From Deinococcus aestuarii (GTDB lineage: Bacteria > Deinococcota > Deinococci > Deinococcales > Deinococcaceae), in the NCBI RefSeq assembly GCF_018863415.1, contig NZ_JAHKSN010000004.1, positions 204,147-268,146 of the forward strand: a DNA stretch of 64,000 nucleotides, given 5' to 3'. The number at the start of each line of letters is the position of its first letter. Position 1 is the stretch's first letter. The position numbers were made by a program, and so were the translations under genes. This document shows, in pieces, positions 37,205 through 53,624 of this stretch. The notes under the pieces were generated by a model. That model saw only the letters and a program-made list of their open reading frames with translations. It was not told the origin of the DNA and made no database searches.

Positions 37205-38026
37205 ATGAAGCGAACGAGGACGAACCGTTGGGTGGCGGGCGACGTGATGTCGTGGGCGCTGGGCGTGACGCTCGGCCTGATCCTGGGGGTGGCGATGCTC
37301 ATCATCCTGCCGCGCCTCGGGCAGGCGCAGGGCGAGGCGGCCCCCTCCGCCGAGGGCACCATCGCCGCCCCCGCGGGCGAGACGGCGGGCGAGGCGGGCA
37401 CCGAGGGGGGCGGCGGCACGGGGAGCGCCCAGGGCACCGGGACCGCGGGCGGTGGAGCCGGGACCGCGCAGGGGACGCAGGGCGGCGAGGGCGCCACCCC
37501 CGGCGGAACCGGGCAGGCCGCACAGGGCGAGGGGGGCGGCGCGGCAGCCACCCAGGGCGGCGAGCAGGGCGCCGCGAACGGCGCGTCGGGCACGGCGGCG
37601 ACCGGGGGCGGGGGTGCTCAGGGCGCCGAGGCCGGGGAAGTGGGCGACCAGGGCACGGCCCCCAACGGCACCCCCGAGGGCACGGCGGGGCAGGCGTCGG
37701 GCAACCGGACGCCCGGGGCCACGGGCGCGGCGGGCGAGAGCGACACCGAGTCCAGCGGCACCCCCGACACCCGCTCGGTCGCCGAGCAGACCGGCACGGG
37801 CGCCACGGTGGCCCCGACGGGCGACTCGGGCTCGGACGTGGCGCGCGCCGAGGGCACGGCGGACGACGTGAACTCCTTCGCCCCCACCCAGGGCGCGGGC
37901 CTGACCGACCCCGGCGAGGTCGTGGACAGCAATCCAGCCACCACCGGCGAGGGCGGCCTGGAGAACAACCCCGCCGAGGTCGGCGGCACCCCCGAGTCCA
38001 CACCCGCGCAAAACGGCGGCAACTGA
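37205..38026 (+). CDS. membrane-anchored Gly/Ala/Thr-rich protein
   Basis: 273 aa. A basic N-terminus (MKRTRTNR), one hydrophobic helix (about 13-37, WALGVTLGLILGVAMLIIL) and then ~230 residues of low-complexity Gly, Ala, Thr, Glu and Pro with almost no Lys, Cys or aromatic residues. The tail is more ordered and acidic (DDVNSFAPTQGAGLTDPGEVVDSNP). Predicted single-pass anchor with a long extended exterior or linker. No family recognised. A strong terminator follows. Confidence 0.7.
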   Translation: MKRTRTNRWVAGDVMSWALGVTLGLILGVAMLIILPRLGQAQGEAAPSAEGTIAAPAGETAGEAGTEGGGGTGSAQGTGTAGGGAGTAQGTQGGEGATPGGTGQAAQGEGGGAAATQGGEQGAANGASGTAATGGGGAQGAEAGEVGDQGTAPNGTPEGTAGQASGNRTPGATGAAGESDTESSGTPDTRSVAEQTGTGATVAPTGDSGSDVARAEGTADDVNSFAPTQGAGLTDPGEVVDSNPATTGEGGLENNPAEVGGTPESTPAQNGGN

Positions 38027-38041
38027 GCCCCCTCTCCAACG

Positions 38042-38075
38042 CGCCGCCTCGCCGAATCGGCTGGGCGGCGTTTCC
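38042..38075 (+). terminator. terminator after 37205 gene
   Basis: CGCCGCC (38042-38048) pairs with GGCGGCG (38064-38070), with GCCG/CGGC inside, then TTTCCTT. Confidence 0.8.
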
Positions 38076-38150
38076 TTGCCCCTCCTCTTGCACGTTCACC
38101 GTGGGGACGCCCGACCGGGCCGGATGTGGGGGAGGGGCAGGGACGGCAAT

Positions 38151-38172
38151 AAAAAAGCCGCCTCTCGGGCGG
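38151..38172 (-). terminator. minus-strand terminator next to a promoter
   Basis: On the minus strand CCGCC (38172-38168), loop CGAGA, GGCGG (38162-38158), C, TTTTTT (38156-38151). Strong intrinsic terminator. Confidence 0.85.
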
Positions 38173-38182
38173 TGATGAGGAA

Positions 38183-38211
38183 AAGATAGCGCGGGATGCA
38201 GGGGTTGTCAA
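38183..38211 (-). promoter_or_regulatory. consensus promoter firing into a terminator
   Basis: Minus strand TTGACA (38211-38206), 17 nt, TATCTT (38188-38183). Predicted RNA start near 38176, only a few bases before the hairpin at 38172, so the product would be about 25 nt unless termination is bypassed. Confidence 0.7.
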
Positions 38212-38365
38212 GTTATGCACGCGGGGTTTGTGGAGCGGGCGAGGGGGTGGACTCCAGCCGTCCCTCGCCGACGCCCGAACAAGACGGACAGGACATTTCG
38301 GCGAGGCTTAGACGCCTGACCTGCCCACCCCGTCGGCCACAGGCCACCCTCCAGGTCGGTCCCCC

Positions 38366-39151
<786 letters not shown>

Positions 39152-39158
39152 GGGGGCC

Positions 39159-39164
39159 AGCCTA
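39159..39164 (-). promoter_or_regulatory. leaderless -10 of paaG-like gene
   Basis: TAGGCT (minus strand) ends 7 nt before ATG 39151. Confidence 0.55.
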
Positions 39165-39187
39165 CCCGAGAAGCCTCCCCCCTTCGC

Positions 39188-39193
39188 TACACT
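39188..39193 (+). promoter_or_regulatory. leaderless -10 of ruvX
   Basis: TACACT ends 7 nt before ATG 39201. Only 24 bp separate it from the divergent paaG -10. Confidence 0.6.
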
Positions 39194-39200
39194 CGCCCCC

Positions 39201-39623
39201 ATGACCGAACCGCCCGCCTCCCCCGCCCCCGCCCCCGTCGTCCTCGCGCTCGACGTGAGCAAGAGCCGCATCGGGTTCGCGGTGAGCGCCGGGCGGCTGG
39301 CCTTCGGGCGGGGCAGCGTGGACCGGAGGCGGCTGCCCCTCGACCTCAAGGCGGTGCGGCTCAAGGTCGAGGAGACGGGCGCGGGGACGCTCCTGCTCGG
39401 CCTGCCGCTGCGCACGGACGGGGCGCACAGCCCCTCGGCGGACCGGGTGCGCGCCTTCGGCAGAATCCTGGCCGAGCAGGGCTACCGGGTCGAGTACCAG
39501 GACGAACGCTTCACCACCCGCCGCGCCCGCGCGCTGGGCGCCTCCGACGAGGACGAGGCGGCGGCGGTGCAGATTCTGGAACTGTACCTGATGGGCCAGG
39601 ACCGGGAGCACCCACCGGAGTGA
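39201..39623 (+). CDS. ruvX: YqgF/RuvX nuclease-fold protein
   Basis: 140 aa, RNase H-like fold. ALDVSKSRIGFAVS carries the first catalytic Asp, LLLGLPLRTDG the central strand, VEYQDERFTTRRA the Glu, and DEDEAAAVQILELYL the final acidic helix. The family is named putative Holliday-junction resolvase; in E. coli YqgF acts in pre-16S rRNA 5' end processing. Both are RNase H-type reactions; the second is better supported. Confidence 0.9.
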   Translation: MTEPPASPAPAPVVLALDVSKSRIGFAVSAGRLAFGRGSVDRRRLPLDLKAVRLKVEETGAGTLLLGLPLRTDGAHSPSADRVRAFGRILAEQGYRVEYQDERFTTRRARALGASDEDEAAAVQILELYLMGQDREHPPE

Positions 39624-39634
39624 CGCGGGCCGGG

Positions 39635-39640
39635 TACGCT
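39635..39640 (+). promoter_or_regulatory. leaderless -10 of 39646 ORF
   Basis: TACGCT ends 5 nt before ATG 39646. Confidence 0.35.
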
Positions 39641-39645
39641 GGGGC

Positions 39646-39820
39646 ATGGGTCACCACTCGGGGAGGCGGGCGTGGTTGCGGCGGTTCCTGGCGTGGGTGG
39701 GGAACTCCCCCGGCCGTATCCCGCCGTGCCCACGACGACGAGGAGGGGGACGACGGCCCCGGGGTGACCGTCCCGGCGGGGCCGCCCCGGGAGCGGGACC
39801 CGGTGGCGGGCCGGGGTTGA
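39646..39820 (+). pseudogene. small ORF, apparently frameshifted
   Basis: ATG 39646 follows a leaderless-type -10. The first 25 codons (MGHHSGRRAWLRRFLAWVGN) look like a basic amphipathic helix. After about 39720 a +1 frame gives a better acidic tail, HDDEEGDDGPGVTVPAGPP, ending at TGA 39818, while the original frame runs on as Arg/Gly-rich noise to 39846. One base change would join them. Either a decayed gene or a small real protein of unknown role. Confidence 0.35.
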
Positions 39821-39849
39821 TTGGACTCGGTTCAGCCTGCCGCTAGAAT
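39821..39849 (+). promoter_or_regulatory. promoter of acyl-CoA ligase gene
   Basis: TTGGAC (39821-39826), 17 nt, TAGAAT (39844-39849). It gives a leader of about 65 nt. Confidence 0.65.
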
Positions 39850-39874
39850 GCCGCCCGTACGGAAGGCAGGACTT

Positions 39875-39908
39875 CGGCGCCCGCGCCCAGAGCGGACGGC
39901 GCCGTTTC
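39875..39908 (+). promoter_or_regulatory. 5'-leader hairpin of acyl-CoA ligase gene
   Basis: CGGCGCC (39875-39881) pairs with GGCGCCG (39898-39904), then TTTCTC and a GGAGG ribosome-binding site. Could modulate translation or act as a weak attenuator; no ligand-binding core is recognised. Confidence 0.4.
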
Positions 39909-39921
39909 TCGGAGGTCAGGT

Positions 39922-41610
<1,689 letters not shown>

Positions 41611-41634
41611 GCGGCACGCCCGACACCATGCCGA

Positions 41635-41679
41635 GGGCCGGGGCGTCATCCCGTGAGGGGGGTGACGCCCCGGCCCTTT
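41635..41679 (+). terminator. terminator after acyl-CoA ligase
   Basis: A 14-bp perfect stem, GGGCCGGGGCGTCA (41635-41648) with TGACGCCCCGGCCC (41663-41676), then TTT. Confidence 0.85.
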
Positions 41680-41725
41680 GCCGCGCCCCCCGGCGAAGGC
41701 TGGCCGGGGGCGGGCGCTCTCCCCC

Positions 41726-41731
41726 TACAAT
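41726..41731 (+). promoter_or_regulatory. leaderless -10 of esterase gene
   Basis: TACAAT ends 7 nt before ATG 41739. Confidence 0.65.
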
Positions 41732-41738
41732 CCCCCCT

Positions 41739-42749
<1,011 letters not shown>

Positions 42750-42802
42750 GGGGACGCCGACTCACCCGCTCACCCCCCTCCACACGTCACAATCTCCCGC
42801 AT

Positions 42803-43870
<1,068 letters not shown>

Positions 43871-43874
43871 TCCC

Positions 43875-44660
43875 ATGAACTTCCCTACCACCTGCCCCGA
43901 GTGTGCGCGCGAGGTGCCCGCCGAGTTCGCGGACAGCCTGATCCACGACCTGACGTGTCCGGCCTGCAAGGCGCGCTACGTCGTCTTCGTCCGTAAGCAG
44001 AAGTTCGAGGTGCTCTTCGACCTGGGCACCCGGGCCTTGCTGGAGGGCTACGCGCGGGAGGCGGTGGCCTCTTTCGCGGCGGCGCTCGAACGTTTTTTCG
44101 AGTTCTACGTCCGGGCGTACGCGCTGGAGCGGGCGGCGGACGCGGCGCTGGACTTCGAGGACGCCCTCTCGGCCCTCGACGGCACCTGGCGCCACGTGGC
44201 GAGCCAGTCCGAGCGGCAACTGGGGATGGTCGCCCTCGCCTACCTGCTGCGCGAGGGCCGTTCACCCGACTTCCTGACGCCGGGGGCGCTCGGCAGCGAT
44301 TTCCGCAACCGGGTGATCCACCGGGGCGCCCTGCCGCGCCGCGAGGAGGTCGAGGCGTACGCGGCGCGGGTCTTCGGGCTGATCGACCGCCTGCTCACCG
44401 AACTCGGGCCGGGCGCGGCCCAGGTCGAACTCGCCCAGGAGCGGGCCTTCGCGGCGCACCTCGCCACGGTGCCGGAGGGGGTGGTAGCCGTGTTCGAGGA
44501 GCATCCCGGCATGTTCCGGGCGCGGCGCTTCGCGGGGCCGGAGGCGGCGGTCAAGGGCACGCCTGACAAGGCCCCCACCCCGCCCCTCAACGACGCCCAG
44601 GCCTTCGCGTGGGCCCTGGCCGAGCGGGGCGCGGGGCCGGGCCCCCTCAAACGGCGGTAG
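43875..44660 (+). CDS. zinc-ribbon protein of unknown function
   Basis: 261 aa. It starts CPECAREVPAEFADSLIHDLTC-PACKARY, a two-CxxC zinc ribbon (about 7-35), followed by an all-helical domain (about 50-190) with FRNRVIHRGALPRREEVEAYA, a motif seen in DUF4145/HEPN-like proteins that often bind RNA. It starts 4 bp after the C39 peptidase stop, so the two are probably cotranscribed. No specific family is certain. Confidence 0.65.
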   Translation: MNFPTTCPECAREVPAEFADSLIHDLTCPACKARYVVFVRKQKFEVLFDLGTRALLEGYAREAVASFAAALERFFEFYVRAYALERAADAALDFEDALSALDGTWRHVASQSERQLGMVALAYLLREGRSPDFLTPGALGSDFRNRVIHRGALPRREEVEAYAARVFGLIDRLLTELGPGAAQVELAQERAFAAHLATVPEGVVAVFEEHPGMFRARRFAGPEAAVKGTPDKAPTPPLNDAQAFAWALAERGAGPGPLKRR

Positions 44661-44675
44661 CCGCCGGGGCACGGT

Positions 44676-44681
44676 TACACT
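44676..44681 (+). promoter_or_regulatory. leaderless -10 of ade
   Basis: TACACT ends 5 nt before ATG 44687. Confidence 0.5.
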
Positions 44682-44686
44682 GCGTC

Positions 44687-46408
<1,722 letters not shown>

Positions 46409-46488
46409 GGGAGGTCCGGCCGCCCAGCTCAAGAAACGTTTCCCCTCCTCGCACCGATCCCTCCCGCCCGTCCTGAAGACTGCCCCCT

Positions 46489-47391
46489 ATGCCGACCCAT
46501 CAGCAGATCGTCGTGAACGGGGTGCGCCTGCATTACGTCGAGGCGGGCGACCCCCAGGGCCCGCTCGTCGTGCTCCTCCACGGCTTCCCCGAGTTCTGGC
46601 GGTCGTGGGAGGGGCAGATCGGGCCGCTCGCCCGCGCGGGCTTCCGGGTGGTTGTCCCAGACCTGCGGGGGTACAACCTCAGCGAGAAGCCGCCGGGCGT
46701 GGACGCCTACCGGGTGGGCACCTTGCAGGAGGACGTGGCGGCCCTGATCCGCGCTCTCGGATACGAGCAGGCGCGGGTGGTCGGGCACGACTGGGGCGGC
46801 ATCGTCGCCTGGGCGCTGGCGATCCGGCAGCCTTCGGTCGTGGAGCGGCTGGTGATCCTGAACGCGCCGCATCCGGCCCGGGCGCGGCAGGTGGCCCGCA
46901 GGCCCGCGCAGTGGCGGCGGTCGTGGTACATCTTCTTCTTCCAGCTTCCCTGGCTGCCCGAGCGTTTCCTGCACCGCTTCGGCGCGTGGGCGCTGCACGG
47001 CACGAATCCGAACGCCTACACGGACGAGGACCGGCGCCTGTACCGCGAGGCGTGGGACCAGCCGGGTGCCGCGACGGGCATGATCAACTACTACCGGGCG
47101 CTGCGGCGCTCCCAGCGGGTCCGTCGGGAGAGCGCGCCCGGGGGGCAGATGCGGGTGCCGACGCTGGTGATCTGGGGCCAGCGCGACGTGGCCCTCCTCC
47201 CCGAACACGCGGACGGGCTGGAGCGCTGGGTGCCGGACCTGCGGGTGGTGCGCCTGCCCCGCGCGAGCCACTGGGTCATGCGGGACGAGCCGGTGCGGGT
47301 GAACAACCTCCTGACCGAGTTCCTGTCGGCGTCACCGGAAGAGTTGAGGCGCCCCCTGCCGGGATTCGCCCTCCGCTCTTCCGCAGGTTGA
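46489..47391 (+). CDS. alpha/beta hydrolase, epoxide-hydrolase-like
   Basis: 300 aa. The oxyanion motif is [14 protein letters not shown], the nucleophile elbow is [13 protein letters not shown] (Asp nucleophile, as in epoxide hydrolases and haloalkane dehalogenases), and the catalytic His is in SHWVMRDEP. Tyrosines in the cap (INYYRALRR) fit epoxide hydrolase more than dehalogenase. Substrate unknown. AAGACT, 7 nt before ATG 46489, is a weak leaderless -10. Confidence 0.87.
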   Translation: MPTHQQIVVNGVRLHYVEAGDPQGPLVVLLHGFPEFWRSWEGQIGPLARAGFRVVVPDLRGYNLSEKPPGVDAYRVGTLQEDVAALIRALGYEQARVVGHDWGGIVAWALAIRQPSVVERLVILNAPHPARARQVARRPAQWRRSWYIFFFQLPWLPERFLHRFGAWALHGTNPNAYTDEDRRLYREAWDQPGAATGMINYYRALRRSQRVRRESAPGGQMRVPTLVIWGQRDVALLPEHADGLERWVPDLRVVRLPRASHWVMRDEPVRVNNLLTEFLSASPEELRRPLPGFALRSSAG

Positions 47392-47437
47392 AAACGGCAA
47401 CGGGCTACAGCATCACCGGCAGGTGACGCCGTTGCCG
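47391..47437 (-). terminator. terminator of the 31-aa ORF
   Basis: CGGCAACGG (47395-47403) pairs with CCGTTGCCG (47429-47437). On the minus strand it is followed by TTTT; it may also stop the plus-strand hydrolase. Confidence 0.65.
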
Positions 47438-47446
47438 CTCCCGTTC

Positions 47447-47542
47447 CTATTCGGCGGCCCGCCCCTCGCCCACCGCGATCTCCCCGCGCGCACAGGCCCG
47501 CCCGGCTTCCACGGTCCGGTGGTCCAGCCCGTCGAGGTTCAT
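47447..47542 (-). CDS. 31-aa small protein
   Basis: ATG 47542 to TAG 47447; starts MNLDGLDHRTVEAGRACARG and ends in an acidic EGRAAE. A near-perfect ribosome-binding site, GGAGGAAAG, abuts the ATG and a hairpin with a T-run follows 10 nt after the stop. Start, ribosome-binding site, short ORF and terminator form a complete unit, which is rare by chance. No family recognised. The promoter is not clear; the divergent ferredoxin starts 52 bp away. Confidence 0.55.
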   Translation of the reverse strand: MNLDGLDHRTVEAGRACARGEIAVGEGRAAE

Positions 47543-47594
47543 CTTTCCTCCGGTCGCGGTGCCCCCCGCCTGCCCTCCATGCCATGCTGCCCCC

Positions 47595-47960
47595 ATGACG
47601 CAGATCACGGTCGAGGGGTACGGGGTTATCGAAGGGAGCGAGGGCGAGAGGCTGGTCCTCGCGCTGGAGCGGGGCGGGGTGGACATCCTCCACCGCTGCG
47701 GGGGGCAGGCGCGCTGCACGACCTGCCGGGTGAGCTTTTCGGGGGGCGAGCCCACGGTCATGACGGTCGCCGAGCGCGACAAGCTCGCGGAAAAGGGGCT
47801 GCTGGGCGCGGCCCGCCTCTCCTGCCAGATCGAGTGCCACGGGGACATGGACCTCACGCCCCTCCAGACGGCGCGGTCGAGCGGCCTGGAACCCGGCAAG
47901 GCCCCCGCCGAGCACATCGAGCCCGAGCCGCAGTGGGTCCCGCGTGAGGCGCAGGCCTGA
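47595..47960 (+). CDS. 2Fe-2S ferredoxin
   Basis: 121-aa plant-type [2Fe-2S] electron carrier. The cluster ligands are in HRCGGQARCTTCRV and, later, LSCQIEC. VLALERGGVDILHRC is the usual helix-loop before the cluster. Residues after about 95 form an unconserved acidic tail. The partner enzyme is unknown. CATGCT, 6 nt before ATG 47595, is a weak leaderless -10. Confidence 0.9.
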   Translation: MTQITVEGYGVIEGSEGERLVLALERGGVDILHRCGGQARCTTCRVSFSGGEPTVMTVAERDKLAEKGLLGAARLSCQIECHGDMDLTPLQTARSSGLEPGKAPAEHIEPEPQWVPREAQA

Positions 47961-47963
47961 GCC

Positions 47964-48752
47964 TCACGCCGAGCCCGTGCCCGGCGGGCCGTGACCGCTT
48001 CCTCCCCCGCCCTGGGCCTCTCCGCCACCCCCGCCCCCGAGGGGATCGGTCGTGGCGGGGGTCCAGGCGTCGCACCCGCAGCGGGGGCAGGGGGGCAGGG
48101 ACCCGCTCGGCGTGAGGAGCGTGCCGCAGTTCGTGCAGGCGACCTCACCCACGTGGGGCTCACCCGCCGGAAGGCGCCGGGGCGGTTCGAGGTCCCACGG
48201 CGGCACGACCGGGAGGCCCGCCGGGGCGCCCTCCGAGCGCATGAAGACGGAGAGGTTGCCGTCTTGCTCGAAATACACGCGCTGCACCTCCCCGAGCTGG
48301 CGCACCCCCTGGGCCCGCAACCGCTCGAAGAGGTCCTCGCGGCTCAGCCCGGCGTGGTCGAGCGCCGCCCGGCCGATCACCCCGTCGCGCACGAGTTCGA
48401 CCGGCGTGCCCTCCACAAAGGTCTCGACCCGCTCGCTGCGGATCACGAGGTGCGCGAGCAGCCGCTGGAACCCCACCACGAGCGCGAGCACCAGCATCGC
48501 GTGGAGCAGCGGCACCTCCGGGTAGAACATGGGGTCCCCCGCCGCCGACCCCAGCGCGATCACGATGGCGAGTTCGAGGGGGCTGAGCTGCGCCAGCCCG
48601 CGCTTGCCCGTCACCCGCAGCAGGAAGACCAGCCACAGGAAGATCACCCCGGTGCGGAAGACGATCTCCAGCAAAAAGAGCGGCGGCACGTCCCCCAGGA
48701 ACATCCGCCCCAGGTCGAAGGGGACGATCTCCGTGCCGCCCCCGGCGCTCAC
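47964..48752 (-). CDS. DUF421 (YetF-like) membrane protein with C-terminal zinc ribbon
   Basis: 262 aa. Three membrane helices (about 25-110; FLLRVTGKRGLAQLSPLELAIVIALGSAAGDPM) and the DUF421 soluble domain (about 115-195; VETFVEGTPVELVRDGVI). It then has a CTNCGTLLTP...PPCPRCGCDAW zinc ribbon and a Gly-rich tail, an addition not usual in YetF proteins. Function of DUF421 proteins is unknown. Its ATG overlaps the stop of the small upstream gene (ATGA). Confidence 0.85.
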   Translation of the reverse strand: MSAGGGTEIVPFDLGRMFLGDVPPLFLLEIVFRTGVIFLWLVFLLRVTGKRGLAQLSPLELAIVIALGSAAGDPMFYPEVPLLHAMLVLALVVGFQRLLAHLVIRSERVETFVEGTPVELVRDGVIGRAALDHAGLSREDLFERLRAQGVRQLGEVQRVYFEQDGNLSVFMRSEGAPAGLPVVPPWDLEPPRRLPAGEPHVGEVACTNCGTLLTPSGSLPPCPRCGCDAWTPATTDPLGGGGGGEAQGGGGSGHGPPGTGSA

Positions 48753-48940
48753 GCCCCCTCCCTGCCCGGCGGCGCGTCCTCCGGCGTCAGGCCCAGCCCC
48801 GCCAGGACCCGCTCCCGCTCCCAGCCGATCAGCGAGGAGAGTTCGGCGAGGGTGGCCCCGAAGTCGGGCGTGCCCGGGGTCAGTTCACGCAGCCGCGCCC
48901 ACAGGGTATTGCGGCGTTCCAGAAAGTCACGGGGAGGCAT
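48749..48940 (-). CDS. small protein, 63 aa, coupled to DUF421 gene
   Basis: Starts MPPRDFLERRNTLWARLREL and is largely helical (LAELSSLIGWERERVLAGLG), with no Cys or membrane segment. Leaderless ATG 48940 (TAGACT, 6 nt). Its stop overlaps the DUF421 start by ATGA, so they are coupled. Not recognised; it looks like a short DNA- or protein-binding helical bundle. Confidence 0.7.
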   Translation of the reverse strand: MPPRDFLERRNTLWARLRELTPGTPDFGATLAELSSLIGWERERVLAGLGLTPEDAPPGREGA

Positions 48941-48946
48941 GAGAGG

Positions 48947-48952
48947 AGTCTA
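48947..48952 (-). promoter_or_regulatory. leaderless -10 of 63-aa gene
   Basis: TAGACT (minus strand) ends 6 nt before ATG 48940. Confidence 0.55.
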
Positions 48953-48987
48953 AGTGCCCGGGTCCTGCTGTGATGTCACGCGGCCCC

Positions 48988-50998
<2,011 letters not shown>

Positions 50999-51002
<4 letters not shown>

Positions 51003-51163
51003 GACTGACGCGCAGCATACCCTCCCGCACCCGGGGCGGAAGGTGCCCCAGGCGTGAGGCGGCCCACTTCCTCCTGGAGAAGGGCGTGCAGCGCGGCGAG
51101 ATCATCGCCCGTGCGGAGGGGGAGGCGCTCCGGGAGGCAACGCCACTCGTGGGCCGTTTCCAT
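50999..51163 (-). CDS. 54-aa ORF coupled to pfkB
   Basis: ATG 51163 to TGA 50999; contains [20 protein letters not shown], an amphipathic helix. The TGA overlaps pfkB's ATG (ATGA), the usual Deinococcus sign of coupling. GGAGGG precedes the ATG but is very close. No family recognised. It could be a real small protein or a translated leader for pfkB. Confidence 0.5.
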
Positions 51164-51207
51164 CCCTCCGACGGCAGGGTTGAGAGCATGTGACGGGAGA
51201 AAAGTGA

Positions 51208-51310
51208 TCACCCTGAGCCCAGGCGAAGGGTCTCGCACACAGCGGGGGAGGCTGCGCGGCGCTTTCGCTTCGCCGTCTGCCAGTCGGCATTCTCGTGTCG
51301 AACGCTCCAG
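51208..51310 (+). repeat. dispersed ~100-bp repeat, copy 2
   Basis: Starts TCACCCTGAGC, then GCGAAGGGTCTCGCAC, and ends GTGTCGAACGCTCCAG. The same blocks occur inverted at 27013-27106. Confidence 0.6.
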
Positions 51311-51368
51311 AAGAGCTGCGAGCCGGGCCCGATAGGCCTGGAGGCGATTTCCCGGGCCCCGTCTCGCC

Positions 51369-52013
51369 TCAGCCCTCCTCCCCCACGGGCGCCGCCCCCA
51401 CCGCGCGCAGGGCGAGCAGGGTGGCAAGCACGTCCACCGCGCCGCTGAGGCCGTAGACGAGCACGTCGGAGAGCCGGGGCACGGAGGTGAACCCCGCGAC
51501 GGGCACCACGTTGAACACCGCCATCGCCAGGCTGAGCGCGGCGGCCACGTTGAGCCAGTCGGCGAGCCGCTTGCGCCGCAGGGGGTCGGCGGGACCCGGG
51601 GCGAGGCGGGCCAGGGTGCCGTACACCGCGTTCCCCACCAGGATGCTCGCGGGCCAGACCGTCATCAGGGCCGTCAGGGCGACGGTGTTCGCCTCGGGCG
51701 CCGCGCCGTTCGCCAGACTCAGCAGGAGCAGGAACCACAGGACCAGCCGGAAGGACGTGAGCCAGGGAAACGTCAGACGCAGCGCCCGCAGGGCCCCGTC
51801 CCCGGCAGGCACCGCCCACCCGAGCGTGACGCGCCGGAACACCGCCGTCCACCACGCCAGCACCAGCCCGGCCAGGAACGCCTCCACCGCATTCAGCCAC
51901 GCCCCCTCCGAGAAGTTGCCGCGCCACAGCGCGTAGCCGACGACCGCAAACAGCCCCATCACCTGCACCGTCAGGGCGGCGAGGGCGGCCGAGCGCCAGC
52001 GGTCGGGGGTCAC
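51369..52013 (-). CDS. hypothetical integral membrane protein
   Basis: 214 aa from GTG 52013 (GGAG 8 nt upstream). About six hydrophobic segments (e.g. TVQVMGLFAVVGYALW, AFLAGLVLAWWTAVF, FRLVLWFLLLLSLANG, ALMTVWPASILVGNAVYG, DWLNVAAALSLAMAVFNVVP, DVLVYGLSGAVDVLATLLAL). No transporter or enzyme motif recognised. It follows gatB on the same strand after a repeat element. Confidence 0.7.
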   Translation of the reverse strand: MTPDRWRSAALAALTVQVMGLFAVVGYALWRGNFSEGAWLNAVEAFLAGLVLAWWTAVFRRVTLGWAVPAGDGALRALRLTFPWLTSFRLVLWFLLLLSLANGAAPEANTVALTALMTVWPASILVGNAVYGTLARLAPGPADPLRRKRLADWLNVAAALSLAMAVFNVVPVAGFTSVPRLSDVLVYGLSGAVDVLATLLALRAVGAAPVGEEG

Positions 52014-52030
52014 GGGGAGTCTCCGGCGGC

Positions 52031-52096
52031 CAGCCGCCAGTCGCCAGCAAGGACCAGGGACCCACGCTGACGGCTGACGGCTGAGAACTGACGGCT
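52031..52096. repeat. GCTGACGGCTGA inverted-repeat element
   Basis: Left arm CAGCCGCCAGTCGCCAGC (52031-52048), right arm GCTGACGGCTGACGGCTGA (from 52066). The arms are imperfect complements and form a hairpin just past gatB. Confidence 0.55.
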
Positions 52097-52101
52097 CCCC
52101 C

Positions 52102-53517
<1,416 letters not shown>

Positions 53518-53524
53518 GCGGGGG

Positions 53525-53530
53525 AGTCTA
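53525..53530 (-). promoter_or_regulatory. leaderless -10 of gatB
   Basis: TAGACT (minus strand) ends 7 nt before ATG 53517. Confidence 0.6.
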
Positions 53531-53547
53531 GCGCGGGGGCAAAGGCC

Positions 53548-53617
53548 GGGCGGAGGGCGGCACCGAGGGGGCAGAGGCGGGGGGCTTCAGGGAGCCGCCG
53601 CCTCTCGCCCTCCGCCC
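53548..53617. terminator. long two-part stem-loop before gatB
   Basis: GGGCGGAGGGCG (53548-53559) pairs perfectly with CGCCCTCCGCCC (53606-53617); inside it AGAGGCGG (53573-53580) pairs with CCGCCTCT (53598-53605). It likely terminates the VNGD-protein gene on the minus strand; the T-run after it is short. Confidence 0.5.
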
Positions 53618-53624
53618 CTTGCCC

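Larger units (their letters stand above)
38076..38365. other. 290-bp gap between convergent genes
   Basis: No protein gene seen. It holds a minus-strand promoter-terminator pair (38151-38211). The remaining ~150 bp next to the hydratase stop shows nothing recognisable. Confidence 0.6.
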
